A stretch of 6,200 nt of DNA from Opitutaceae bacterium (GTDB lineage Bacteria; Verrucomicrobiota; Verrucomicrobiia; Opitutales; Opitutaceae). The DNA is taken from assembly GCA_023265535.1 (NCBI GenBank), contig JAHFTI010000271.1, positions 1 to 6,200 on the forward strand. The letters run 5' to 3'. The translations under genes were made by a program, and so were the position numbers. This document shows, piece after piece, positions 1 through 6,112 of the stretch (the stretch's first letter is position 1; each line of letters begins with the position of its first letter). The notes below the pieces were generated by a model. That model was not told where the DNA came from, made no database searches, and saw nothing but the letters and a program-made list of their open reading frames with translations.

Positions 1-2405
1 GAGGAGTCGGTGATGTGGGAGGAGGCCGAGTCGGCCAGCCTGAAAACGGAGGGATCCAAGTTGACCTGGTTCCAGGCATTGCGGGAACCGGTGAGGGTGG
101 CCCAGGTGTGGACGGTGTCGCGGCGGTAGGCGTACATGGCGACCAGCGACGACCTGTAGAAAGTGCCCTGCCAATTGAGCGCCTTGGACTCGATCTGATA
201 TTTGCTTAGCGTGGCCCACTTGGTGAGGGCGTCCTTGTCGCCCTTTTCGGCGTCGAGCAGGGAGACCGGGGTGTTGATCCAACCGCGGTAATTGGCGGGA
301 TTTTCAGACTGGGTGGAGATGCGGAACTTGTGGCCGACCGGATACAGTGGGTTCTCCCAGGGGGCTGCGGGATTGGCAGCGGAGTTCCAAGTGGAGTCGA
401 AGGCCTTGACGGTGTTGCCGGAGGGCGTGAAGAAGGCATCCGGGTTCGGGATTTTGGCGCCAGCCGCCGAGCTGTAGGCTGAGCCCGCGAGCGACTTTCC
501 GAGGTAGATGACCGGGTAGATCGTGCGGCGCCCGTCGTCGATGGGGATGGGCGTGCCGGGGACGTTGGCCAGGAATTCCTGGGCGTAGGCCTGGTCGGTG
601 GCCCAGCGCTGCCATTGGCGGTACTCGGATTTCTTTTGCTCCTTCACGAAGAGGCCGGTCAGGGTGTGCTGGCCAAGGAGTTTTCCGGGCAGACCGGATG
701 CTCCCTTGGCGAAGTTGTGGCGCAGGTAGCCGGTGGCGCGAACCGCACGGCGGTCAGAGGCGTTCGAGGAGACGTTGTTGCCGGTGCCGTCGGCGATGAA
801 GGGACGACCGAAATTGGGATTGGTGCTGCCGTCGGCCAGGACCTGTATGAGGTCGACATAGAGTTGCTGGCCCTTGTCGGACATCATGGAGAAGGATCCG
901 TTGTCGTAGTGCTGGCGATCATACACGAGCTCACAGCCGAGGTCGCCGTTGAGGAAGGTCTGCGCGAGGTTGAGATTCGCGCGGCGGAAGTTCTGCCACT
1001 CCCTTTTGTTGGGGCCGTCGATGAGTTGGTTGTAGAAATCGTAGATCGAGGGATCGGTGAGGGTCAGGTTGCGCGTGAGGCCGAACTTGGCACCTGGAAT
1101 GTTCACCTTCTTGGAGATGTCGCGGTAGATGGTGAGCGACGACATACGGCTGAAGGGGATACCGCCAATACCCTTGTCGATGAGTCCATTGGCGCCGATC
1201 CCTCGTGCGGTGGAGGGCTCCCAGTTCACGAGGGTGGTGGCGGCCCCGGTGTTGTCGGTGATGCCCATCACATTGCCGAAATAGCCGGCGGCAAACTGGC
1301 CGCCGAGCCAGGGCTGCCAATAAGGATTGAGTGTGCCGCTGGGGAAGCCCCCTGAATTGTTGTAGTTCTTCACCTGCTCGCCCCGACCATCCACGCCGAT
1401 GGAGGCGATGTTGGTGTCAGCGAGGCCTCGGGCGTCGAATCCCTTGTGGTTGGGATTGTTGTAGGGAACGACATTGCCGAGCGTGTCGTAGCCGTTGGCA
1501 GTGCCCGTGAGGAACCAGGGTGTGAGGGCGTCGCCGGGAGTGAGGGCGCGGGGACGGTTGCTGCGGATGGCGCCGGTTTCGAAGTTGGCACGCAGGGTGG
1601 TGTGGGCTGAGCCGCGATTGAGGGGGGCGGGTTCGAAACGGAGGGCGCCGGCGAGGCGGCGATCGCTCTGGTAGGCAGGGTCCTGCTGGAAGTTTTCCCT
1701 GCTTCGGAGTGCATTGAGGCGCAGGGAGAGTTGCTTGGGCACGAGCACGAAGTTCGTGTCGAAGGTGGTGCGTACGCTGTTGAAAGTGCTGTATTTCAAC
1801 TCGACCGAACCGCGGTTGCGGAAGTGGGCGGTCTTGGTTCCGGCGTTGATGATGCCGGCAGGGCTGCCGTTGCCGAAGAGGAATGAGGCGGGCCCGCGTT
1901 GGAAGTCGACGCGGTCGACGTTGTAGCTGTCCCAAGGCATGTCGGCCATGAAGTAGTCGATGGTGCCATCCGCGGAGGCGAGACCGCGGACACGGGTGTT
2001 GGAGTTAGGGTTGGCGAGGTGGTTTTCCTGCAGTTGGGTGCCGCTGCCGGAGTTGGCCATGTTGCCGTAGATGTTTCCGACCTCGGTGTTGGTCGTGTAC
2101 TGGAGGAGCGATTCGTTGCTGGTGGCGCCGATGTCCTTCAACATCTGGGCGGTGACGACGCTGATGGCGGAGCCAATGTCCTTGAGGTCCGTGTTGAGGC
2201 GGTTGCCGGCGAGGGAGCTCGCCGCGGCATAGCCCTCGCTTTCATCAGCGGTCACCTCGAAGGGGGAGAGGGTGATGATGTCCTCGTCGCTGAGCTTCGT
2301 GTTGATGGGGGTGTGGGCAGTGGCCTGTGCGTGGGCCAGGCCTTGGCCAAGGAGCGCGGCGGCGCCGAGGGCGAGAAGCGCGTGGGTTCGGATCTTGGGA
2401 TGCAT
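1..2405 (-). CDS. TonB-dependent outer-membrane receptor, 3' end outside window
   Basis: My reading of the minus strand from ATG at 2405 stays open for 801 codons to the window edge, so the barrel C-terminus is missing. Residues 1-26 form a signal peptide (basic MHPKIR start, Leu/Ala core, AHA|QA cleavage). Residues 40-54 hold 'DEDIITLSPFEVTAD', which sits where a TonB box is expected. Residues about 65-190 are the plug, with 'TRVRGL' (137-142) and 'RVDFQRGPASFLFGNGSPAG' (165-184) followed by IIN. The rest alternates aromatic and polar residues as beta-barrel strands do. The family imports siderophores, cobalamin, sugars or oligomers across the outer membrane using TonB energy; the substrate here is unknown. 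No STN domain precedes the plug. The start has no Shine-Dalgarno (CCCCCC lies directly upstream), but the signal peptide fixes it. The gene follows the regulator in the same direction with a 233-base gap, so it may have its own promoter or be a regulated target. Confidence 0.93.
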   Translation of the reverse strand, partial: MHPKIRTHALLALGAAALLGQGLAHAQATAHTPINTKLSDEDIITLSPFEVTADESEGYAAASSLAGNRLNTDLKDIGSAISVVTAQMLKDIGATSNESLLQYTTNTEVGNIYGNMANSGSGTQLQENHLANPNSNTRVRGLASADGTIDYFMADMPWDSYNVDRVDFQRGPASFLFGNGSPAGIINAGTKTAHFRNRGSVELKYSTFNSVRTTFDTNFVLVPKQLSLRLNALRSRENFQQDPAYQSDRRLAGALRFEPAPLNRGSAHTTLRANFETGAIRSNRPRALTPGDALTPWFLTGTANGYDTLGNVVPYNNPNHKGFDARGLADTNIASIGVDGRGEQVKNYNNSGGFPSGTLNPYWQPWLGGQFAAGYFGNVMGITDNTGAATTLVNWEPSTARGIGANGLIDKGIGGIPFSRMSSLTIYRDISKKVNIPGAKFGLTRNLTLTDPSIYDFYNQLIDGPNKREWQNFRRANLNLAQTFLNGDLGCELVYDRQHYDNGSFSMMSDKGQQLYVDLIQVLADGSTNPNFGRPFIADGTGNNVSSNASDRRAVRATGYLRHNFAKGASGLPGKLLGQHTLTGLFVKEQKKSEYRQWQRWATDQAYAQEFLANVPGTPIPIDDGRRTIYPVIYLGKSLAGSAYSSAAGAKIPNPDAFFTPSGNTVKAFDSTWNSAANPAAPWENPLYPVGHKFRISTQSENPANYRGWINTPVSLLDAEKGDKDALTKWATLSKYQIESKALNWQGTFYRSSLVAMYAYRRDTVHTWATLTGSRNAWNQVNLDPSVFRLADSASSHITDS

Positions 2406-2433
2406 GGGGGGCGAATGGCAGTGGGTTAGGGAG

Positions 2434-2467
2434 AGCCCCCCCTCCCCTTGAAGAGGGTAGGGGGGCT
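2434..2467 (-). promoter_or_regulatory. C/G-tract stem-loop just upstream of the receptor start
   Basis: AGCCCCCC (2434-2441) pairs with GGGGGGCT (2460-2467), giving 8 base pairs. After a two-base mismatch, CCC pairs with GGG for three more, and the loop is about 7-8 bases. The low-coordinate arm ends 28 bases before the receptor ATG. On the minus-strand transcript that arm carries a GGAGG, the best Shine-Dalgarno-like sequence nearby. It lies about 35 bases from the start, too far to act directly, and I find no start codon at the right spacing. No T-tract follows on either strand, so it does not look like a classical terminator. Confidence 0.5.
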
Positions 2468-2494
2468 GCAAACCGGCATGGCCTTTCCGCTGCT

Positions 2495-2512
2495 CCGTTT
2501 CGGGGGTAACGG
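2495..2512 (-). promoter_or_regulatory. Small stem-loop in the receptor leader
   Basis: CCGTT (2495-2499) and AACGG (2508-2512) form a perfect 5-base inverted repeat around an 8-base loop. The stem can be lengthened by a GC pair if one T is bulged. It is weak alone and is listed because it lies between two stronger stem-loops in the same leader. Confidence 0.3.
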
Positions 2513-2529
2513 GCATTTGGGCACGGCAG

Positions 2530-2566
2530 GAGCCTTGGGGTGCAGGGTTGGCTGCGCTGAAGGCTC
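2530..2566 (-). promoter_or_regulatory. Nested stem-loop in the receptor leader
   Basis: The outer arms GAGCCTT (2530-2536) and AAGGCTC (2560-2566) are a perfect 7-base inverted repeat. Inside them GTGCAG (2540-2545) and CTGCGC (2552-2557) form a second stem closing a 6-base loop, with a small internal loop of 3 and 2 bases. The inner stem has one G-T pair on the plus strand, which becomes a C-A mismatch on the minus-strand transcript, so the fold is slightly better as plus-strand RNA. There is no following T-run. It starts about 70 bases after the regulator stop in the transcription direction and could be an attenuator, a processing site or part of a leader RNA. Confidence 0.45.
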
Positions 2567-2584
2567 GGGCTGGGCGGGGGGTGT

Positions 2585-2603
2585 CAGCTTACCTCCCCAG
2601 CTT
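2585..2603. repeat. CAGCTT direct repeat pair, 13 bases apart
   Basis: CAGCTT occurs at 2585-2590 and again at 2598-2603, separated by seven bases. On the minus strand this reads as two AAGCTG copies. The position, upstream of the receptor and just after its likely cognate regulator gene, would suit a transcription-factor half-site pair. Two six-base copies can also occur by chance. Confidence 0.25.
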
Positions 2604-2615
2604 AACGGGAAGGCC

Positions 2616-2631
2616 TGTCGACGTCATGTCG
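2616..2631. repeat. TGTCG direct repeat pair at 11-base spacing
   Basis: TGTCG at 2616-2620 recurs at 2627-2631, an 11-base start-to-start distance, about one helical turn. The spacer includes a GACGTC palindrome that overlaps the first copy's end. The pair lies within 25 bases of the regulator stop codon. It could be a tandem regulator site, but the copies are short and a chance match is quite possible. Confidence 0.2.
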
Positions 2632-2638
2632 TAGGAGA

Positions 2639-3319
2639 CTATGAGCCGGGGGAGGCGGCGTCGCTGCGGGAGGGCGCCTGGGGGTCGCCGGGGAAGGGGG
2701 CAAAGAGGGCGACGGCCTCGCCGCGGGAGCGCACGTGCAGCTTCTGGTAGATGCGGCGGATGTGGGTGTTGATGGTGCCCATGCTGACGCTGAGCGCATC
2801 GGCCATTTCCTTATAGGCGTAGCCGCGGGCCAGCAGGCGCAGGATCTCGCGTTCACGCGGGGAGAGTTCCTCGGTCTCGCGCTGCTGGGGGGACGCCTGT
2901 TTCTGGAACCATTGCACGACCTTGCGAGCTATGTAGCTGGTCATGGGCGAGCCGCCCTCTTTGACCTGACGTATCGAGGCGAGCAACTCCTCGCGCGGGG
3001 TGCGCTTGAGGAGGTAGCCGGAGGCGCCGGCGGTGAGGGCGTCGAAGATGTGGTCGCCATCCTCGAAGACGGTGACCATGAGAAACTGGGTGTCGGGCAT
3101 GCGCGGTTTAAGCTGGCGCACGCATTCGATGCCGCTCTGACCGGAGAGGTTGATGTCGACGAGCACGACATCGGGCCGGTCCATTTCGAGGCGCGCCAGG
3201 GCGCCCTCGGCGCTGGAATATTCGCTAAGCAGCCGGAATCCCTCGCTGGAGGAAAGCCAGTCGCGGAAGATGGCGCGCAGGTCGCCGTTGTCTTCGATGA
3301 TGGATACGGAGATGGTCAC
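2639..3319 (-). CDS. NarL/LuxR-family response regulator
   Basis: This 226-residue protein has the usual length and order for the family. The receiver domain spans about residues 3-120, with acidic pocket E9/D10, phospho-acceptor D55 in 'VVLVDINLSG', T83 in 'LMVTVF' and conserved K105 in 'GYLLKR'. A LuxR-type helix-turn-helix spans about 151-207, starting 'ELSPREREILRLLARG' and with recognition helix around 'SMGTINTHIRRIYQKL'. A short Pro/Ser-rich tail follows. Phosphorylation of D55 should promote dimerisation and DNA binding. The start is GTG at 3319: the receiver's first strand begins right there and an in-frame TGA lies 18 bases upstream. No Shine-Dalgarno is visible (CACTCCAC precedes it). 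It follows the histidine kinase by 159 bases on the same strand, so the two are very likely a cognate pair. The regulated genes are unknown; the receptor directly downstream is the first candidate. Confidence 0.96.
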   Translation of the reverse strand: MTISVSIIEDNGDLRAIFRDWLSSSEGFRLLSEYSSAEGALARLEMDRPDVVLVDINLSGQSGIECVRQLKPRMPDTQFLMVTVFEDGDHIFDALTAGASGYLLKRTPREELLASIRQVKEGGSPMTSYIARKVVQWFQKQASPQQRETEELSPREREILRLLARGYAYKEMADALSVSMGTINTHIRRIYQKLHVRSRGEAVALFAPFPGDPQAPSRSDAASPGS

Positions 3320-3378
3320 GTGGAGTGGGGGGTGTCAGGCTGGGAGAACCGCGAACCCACCGGAGCCCATGAGCCGTC

Positions 3379-3439
3379 CCTCACGCGGTGCGGGAGGCGG
3401 GAGGTGGAAGGCGGAAGGCGGGAGGCGGGATGCGTGAGG
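3379..3439. repeat. 8-base inverted repeat bracketing the heptamer array
   Basis: CCTCACGC (3379-3386) and GCGTGAGG (3432-3439) are perfect reverse complements with 45 bases between them, nearly all purine-rich heptamer repeats. The next pair inward is a possible G-T; outward the match stops at once. The block could form a long-loop hairpin in RNA or be a small dispersed repeat element with terminal inverted repeats. No flanking target duplication was recognised. Confidence 0.5.
3392..3433. repeat. Tandem GGRAGGY heptamer repeats
   Basis: Consecutive 7-base units start at 3392 (GGGAGGC), 3399 (GGGAGGT), 3406 (GGAAGGC), 3413 (GGAAGGC), 3420 (GGGAGGC) and 3427 (GGGATGC). Five fit GGRAGGY exactly; the sixth has one change, and a looser seventh (GTGAGGT) follows at 3434. 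The plus strand is almost all purine, and the minus-strand transcript would carry the pyrimidine-rich complement. Seven-base units would shift a reading frame, in keeping with their non-coding position. Such arrays can change length by slippage. Confidence 0.8.
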
Positions 3440-3478
3440 TGGTTCCTTGTGCGGAGTTGGAGGTGTGTGGGCTGGTGG

Positions 3479-6094
3479 TCAGGGCGAGTCGTGTTGGGAG
3501 TGCACGGGTGCAATGAGGAGGATGCGCGTGCCCTTGCCGGGCGAGCTTGAGAGCTCGCAGCGCCCGCCGATGCGTGCCATGCGTGCATGCACACCGGGCA
3601 GTCCGTTGCCCGAGGCTATGCGCCCCGGGTCGCCGCAGGCGGAACTGGCGGGGTGGGCGGAGGAGGGCTGGGATCCCATTGACGAGGGCGGTGTGAAGCC
3701 GCGTCCGTTGTCTGCGACACTGAGTCGGAACTCCGACTCGTCCAGGGTGACGCTGATCTCCACCAGGGTGGCGCCGGCATGGCGTACGGTGTTGTTGAGG
3801 ACCTCGCGAAAGGCGAGAAACAGGTTGTGGCGCAGCTCGGAGCCGGGGGTCCAGACGGGGAAGTCCATGGGCAGGTCGAGGCGGAAACGCAGGTCGGCGG
3901 CGCCGAGGAAATCAGAGGCGTATTTTTCGAGGTAATTGACCAGGCTTTCGACGCGATCATGCTTGGGGTTCACAGCCCAGACAATCTCGTCCATGGAGCG
4001 GGTCATGCGGCGGGCAGTTTCATAGATGTGGGCGAGGTTTTCGGCGGCGCGAGACGGGTCGCGCTGGGGGCCGCGAGCGCCCTCGCTGAGCATGGTGATG
4101 CGGGTGAGCTGGGAACCAAGGTCGTCGTGCATGTCGTTCGCGATGCGGCTGCGCTCGAGCTCGATGGCGCGTTGCTGCTGGAGTCGCTGGAGCTTCAGCC
4201 GTTCGCGCCGACGAGTGGAGTACCAGGCGAGGGCTGAGCTAGCCCCGAGCAGGCAAAGCAGGCACAGCAGGCGGAACCACCCGGTCTGGTAGAAGCGCGG
4301 GAGGATGACAAAGGCGAGGGATGCGGGGGCGGTGCTCCAGACTCCGTCGTTGTTGCACGCGAGCACCTCGAAGCGATAGCTGCCGGGCGGGAGGTAGTTG
4401 TATTCAGCGGAGCGGCTCGCACCGACCTCGTTCCAGGCCTCGTCGAGGCCGAGAATGCGGTGGCGGAAGCGCACCTTCTCGGGCGAGGCGAAACTGAGGC
4501 CGGTGTAGTGAAGCTCCAGGCGATGTTCGCCAGGCTGGACCTTCAGGGGGGCTGCCCCAAATGGGGACTGGGGGCGTCCATTGAGCAGCACTGTCTCGAT
4601 GATGACAGGTGGTGGAACGCAGTTGGTTGAAATCCGGGTCGGGTCGATGAGGACCAGGCCCCGGCTGGTGGCGAAGGCGAGCCGTCCGTCGGGCAGGAGA
4701 CAGCCGGAGGGCTGGGCGCCGCCGGAGGCCTTCAGGGTGGGGAGGCCGTCGCCAAGGCCAAAATTCCTGCTTTGGACCTGAGGCTGGAGCCCGTCGGCGC
4801 AGCGGTTCAACTCGGCACGGGAGAGTTGAAGGATGCCTGAGTTGGTGCTGAGCCAGAGGTTGCCGAGGAGGTCCTCCGAAATGTGGCAGACCGTGGCGCT
4901 GCCGATGCCCTGTAGTGGGCCGATGGATACGAATTTGCCGTCGCGCAGCCGGCGCAGGCCGCCCCCCACGGTGCCGATCCAGAGTGAGCCTTCGCTGTCG
5001 AGGTGGAGGCATTGGACCTGGTCGGCTCCTGCGTCGGGAAGGCGATGGTAGTCGCCGGGTGTGGCGGGATGCAGGGCCCAGAGGCCCTCGCTGCGGCTGC
5101 CCACCCAGACCGTGCCCTTCCCGTCATCAATCAGGGCGCACAGATCGCGGGGGCCGCGTCCCGTGGACGGAGTGATCGTCGCGGCGACCCCGTCGCGGAG
5201 CAGGAGGAGCCCTCCCGTGGAGCCGATCCACAGGCCTCCCGCTGAGGAGGTGGTGAGGGCGCCAACGGGGCCGTCGAGCTGGGGGAGTCCGGGCACGGGG
5301 CGGAAGCTGTCACCGGTTCCTGAATACACGCCACCTCCCCACGTGCCCAGCCAGAGAACCCCGGACTTGTCCTCGTGGAGGGACCAGACGTAAGGGGCCC
5401 GGAGACCGGCATCCTTGGCAAAGTGGCTGCTCTCCTCGCCCTTGATGCGGTAGAGTCCTGCGCCCTCCGTGCCGACCCAGAGGCCGCCAAGGCGCGAGGG
5501 TGTGACGGTGAGAAGTGCTCGGCCCTGCCAATGATCGGCGGGGGCGGGGGTGCTGATGGGGCTGGGGCGCACCATGAAGAGGCCTGAGCCTCCCGTGCCA
5601 AGCCAGAGATTGCCCTCATGGTCCTCGAGCATGCTGGTGATCCAGTCAGCGGGAAAACCTGTTTCGCGCCAGAGTTGGCGTACCCCGTCGCCGGTTCCCG
5701 GGGAGTAGAGGAAGGCACCGTGATCCGAGGTGCCTGCGAGCAGTTGGCCGGAGCGGGTTTCGATGAAACAGTGGAGGGGGGTGGAAGCGAACAAGGGGAC
5801 CTGTGCCGATGGGGTCCAGTTTCCGTCCAGCCAGATCCAGAGCTGGTTTCCAAACACGGCCCATAGCCCGCCATGGCGGCGGGCCGTGATGCCTTGCAGG
5901 TAACCCTGTCGACCAGCGGGAAGTGGAAGGGGCAACAGGCTGCCCCCACGGAGTTCATAGAGGAGCCCGGCGTTTGAAATCCAGGTCCGGCCGTCGGAGG
6001 CGTGGGCGAGTTCTACGAGGAATGCCGCCTGGCCGGGCTTGCTTGCCAGGAGGAAACCATCGCGGAGGCGGCAGAGGACTCCGTAGTCGTCCAT
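3479..6094 (-). CDS. Beta-propeller sensor histidine kinase (HisKA_3), probably 5'-interrupted
   Basis: The open frame encodes 871 residues. Residues 1 to about 490 carry some 12 Reg_prop-type blades, for example 'LEDHEGNLWLGTGGSGL' (156-172) and 'LDSEGSLWIGTVGGGL' (365-380). A Y_Y_Y domain follows at about 520-590 ('LHYTGLSF', 'YNYLPPGSYRFEV'), then one transmembrane helix at about 606-626. Next comes a basic, Gln-rich linker and a HisKA_3 dimerisation domain with H656 in 'RIANDMHDDLGSQL'. The HATPase_c domain has the N box 'REVLNNTVRHAG' (763-774), 'DNGRGF' (795-800) and 'GNGLPGV' (829-835), with a Ser/Pro-rich insert of about 28 residues between the last two. It should sense a periplasmic ligand and phosphorylate the adjacent regulator. 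ATG 6094 is the only start after an in-frame TAA at 6113. A GGGGG lies 11 bases upstream of it, a weak ribosome site. No signal peptide follows that ATG, although the propeller should be exported and such proteins usually have 14 blades. The true N-terminus probably lay upstream of the stop. Confidence 0.93.
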   Translation of the reverse strand: MDDYGVLCRLRDGFLLASKPGQAAFLVELAHASDGRTWISNAGLLYELRGGSLLPLPLPAGRQGYLQGITARRHGGLWAVFGNQLWIWLDGNWTPSAQVPLFASTPLHCFIETRSGQLLAGTSDHGAFLYSPGTGDGVRQLWRETGFPADWITSMLEDHEGNLWLGTGGSGLFMVRPSPISTPAPADHWQGRALLTVTPSRLGGLWVGTEGAGLYRIKGEESSHFAKDAGLRAPYVWSLHEDKSGVLWLGTWGGGVYSGTGDSFRPVPGLPQLDGPVGALTTSSAGGLWIGSTGGLLLLRDGVAATITPSTGRGPRDLCALIDDGKGTVWVGSRSEGLWALHPATPGDYHRLPDAGADQVQCLHLDSEGSLWIGTVGGGLRRLRDGKFVSIGPLQGIGSATVCHISEDLLGNLWLSTNSGILQLSRAELNRCADGLQPQVQSRNFGLGDGLPTLKASGGAQPSGCLLPDGRLAFATSRGLVLIDPTRISTNCVPPPVIIETVLLNGRPQSPFGAAPLKVQPGEHRLELHYTGLSFASPEKVRFRHRILGLDEAWNEVGASRSAEYNYLPPGSYRFEVLACNNDGVWSTAPASLAFVILPRFYQTGWFRLLCLLCLLGASSALAWYSTRRRERLKLQRLQQQRAIELERSRIANDMHDDLGSQLTRITMLSEGARGPQRDPSRAAENLAHIYETARRMTRSMDEIVWAVNPKHDRVESLVNYLEKYASDFLGAADLRFRLDLPMDFPVWTPGSELRHNLFLAFREVLNNTVRHAGATLVEISVTLDESEFRLSVADNGRGFTPPSSMGSQPSSAHPASSACGDPGRIASGNGLPGVHARMARIGGRCELSSSPGKGTRILLIAPVHSQHDSP

Positions 6095-6112
6095 CGTCCA
6101 GGTGTCCCCCTG

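Larger units (their letters stand above)
2406..2638 (-). promoter_or_regulatory. Intergenic leader/control region of the TonB-dependent receptor
   Basis: This is the 233-base gap between the regulator stop and the receptor ATG. I see no convincing gene in it. It holds three inverted repeats (2434-2467, 2495-2512, 2530-2566) and two pairs of short direct repeats (CAGCTT at 2585 and 2598; TGTCG at 2616 and 2627). I could not pick out a convincing -35/-10 pair. The structure matches none of the common riboswitch cores I know (cobalamin, TPP and glycine considered). A promoter, a regulator-binding site or a structured 5' leader for the receptor gene is the likely content, but this is inferred from position and structure only. 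Confidence 0.5.
3320..3478. other. Kinase-regulator intergenic region
   Basis: This 159-base gap lies between the kinase stop and the regulator GTG. It contains the heptamer array and its flanking inverted repeat, which are listed separately. I see no gene, no clear promoter and no T-tailed terminator in the rest. The gap is long for a kinase/regulator pair, and the repeat block occupies its middle third. Confidence 0.6.

Noticed and set aside
615..1355. 246-codon plus-strand open frame
   Set aside because: It is antisense to the receptor gene, whose translation matches the family throughout. High third-position GC creates long antisense open frames, and this one has no recognisable domain.
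2434..2467. Intrinsic terminator
   Set aside because: The stem is strong, but no T-tract follows on either strand, so a classical intrinsic terminator is not supported.
2406..2638. Cobalamin riboswitch before the receptor
   Set aside because: I looked for the conserved core and B12-box-like sequence on the minus strand and did not find them.
2448..2750. 100-codon plus-strand open frame covering the intergenic gap
   Set aside because: It covers the gap and the end of the regulator, shows no family resemblance, and its start lies inside the C/G-tract stem-loop. It is probably chance.
3392..3433. CRISPR array
   Set aside because: Units are seven bases, contiguous and without unique spacers, so this is a simple tandem repeat.
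2735..3550. 271-codon plus-strand open frame
   Set aside because: It runs antisense across the whole response regulator, the repeat-bearing gap and the kinase 3' end. The regulator reading has all family residues, while this frame is a low-complexity Gly/Ala/Val-rich shadow.
3779..4237. 152-codon plus-strand open frame
   Set aside because: It is antisense to the HisKA_3/HATPase core, which has clear catalytic motifs, so this is a compositional shadow.
5131..5958. 275-codon minus-strand open frame in another phase
   Set aside because: It overlaps the kinase propeller in a different phase and is Ser/Pro/Ala-rich with no motif. The kinase frame shows regular blade repeats over the same bases.
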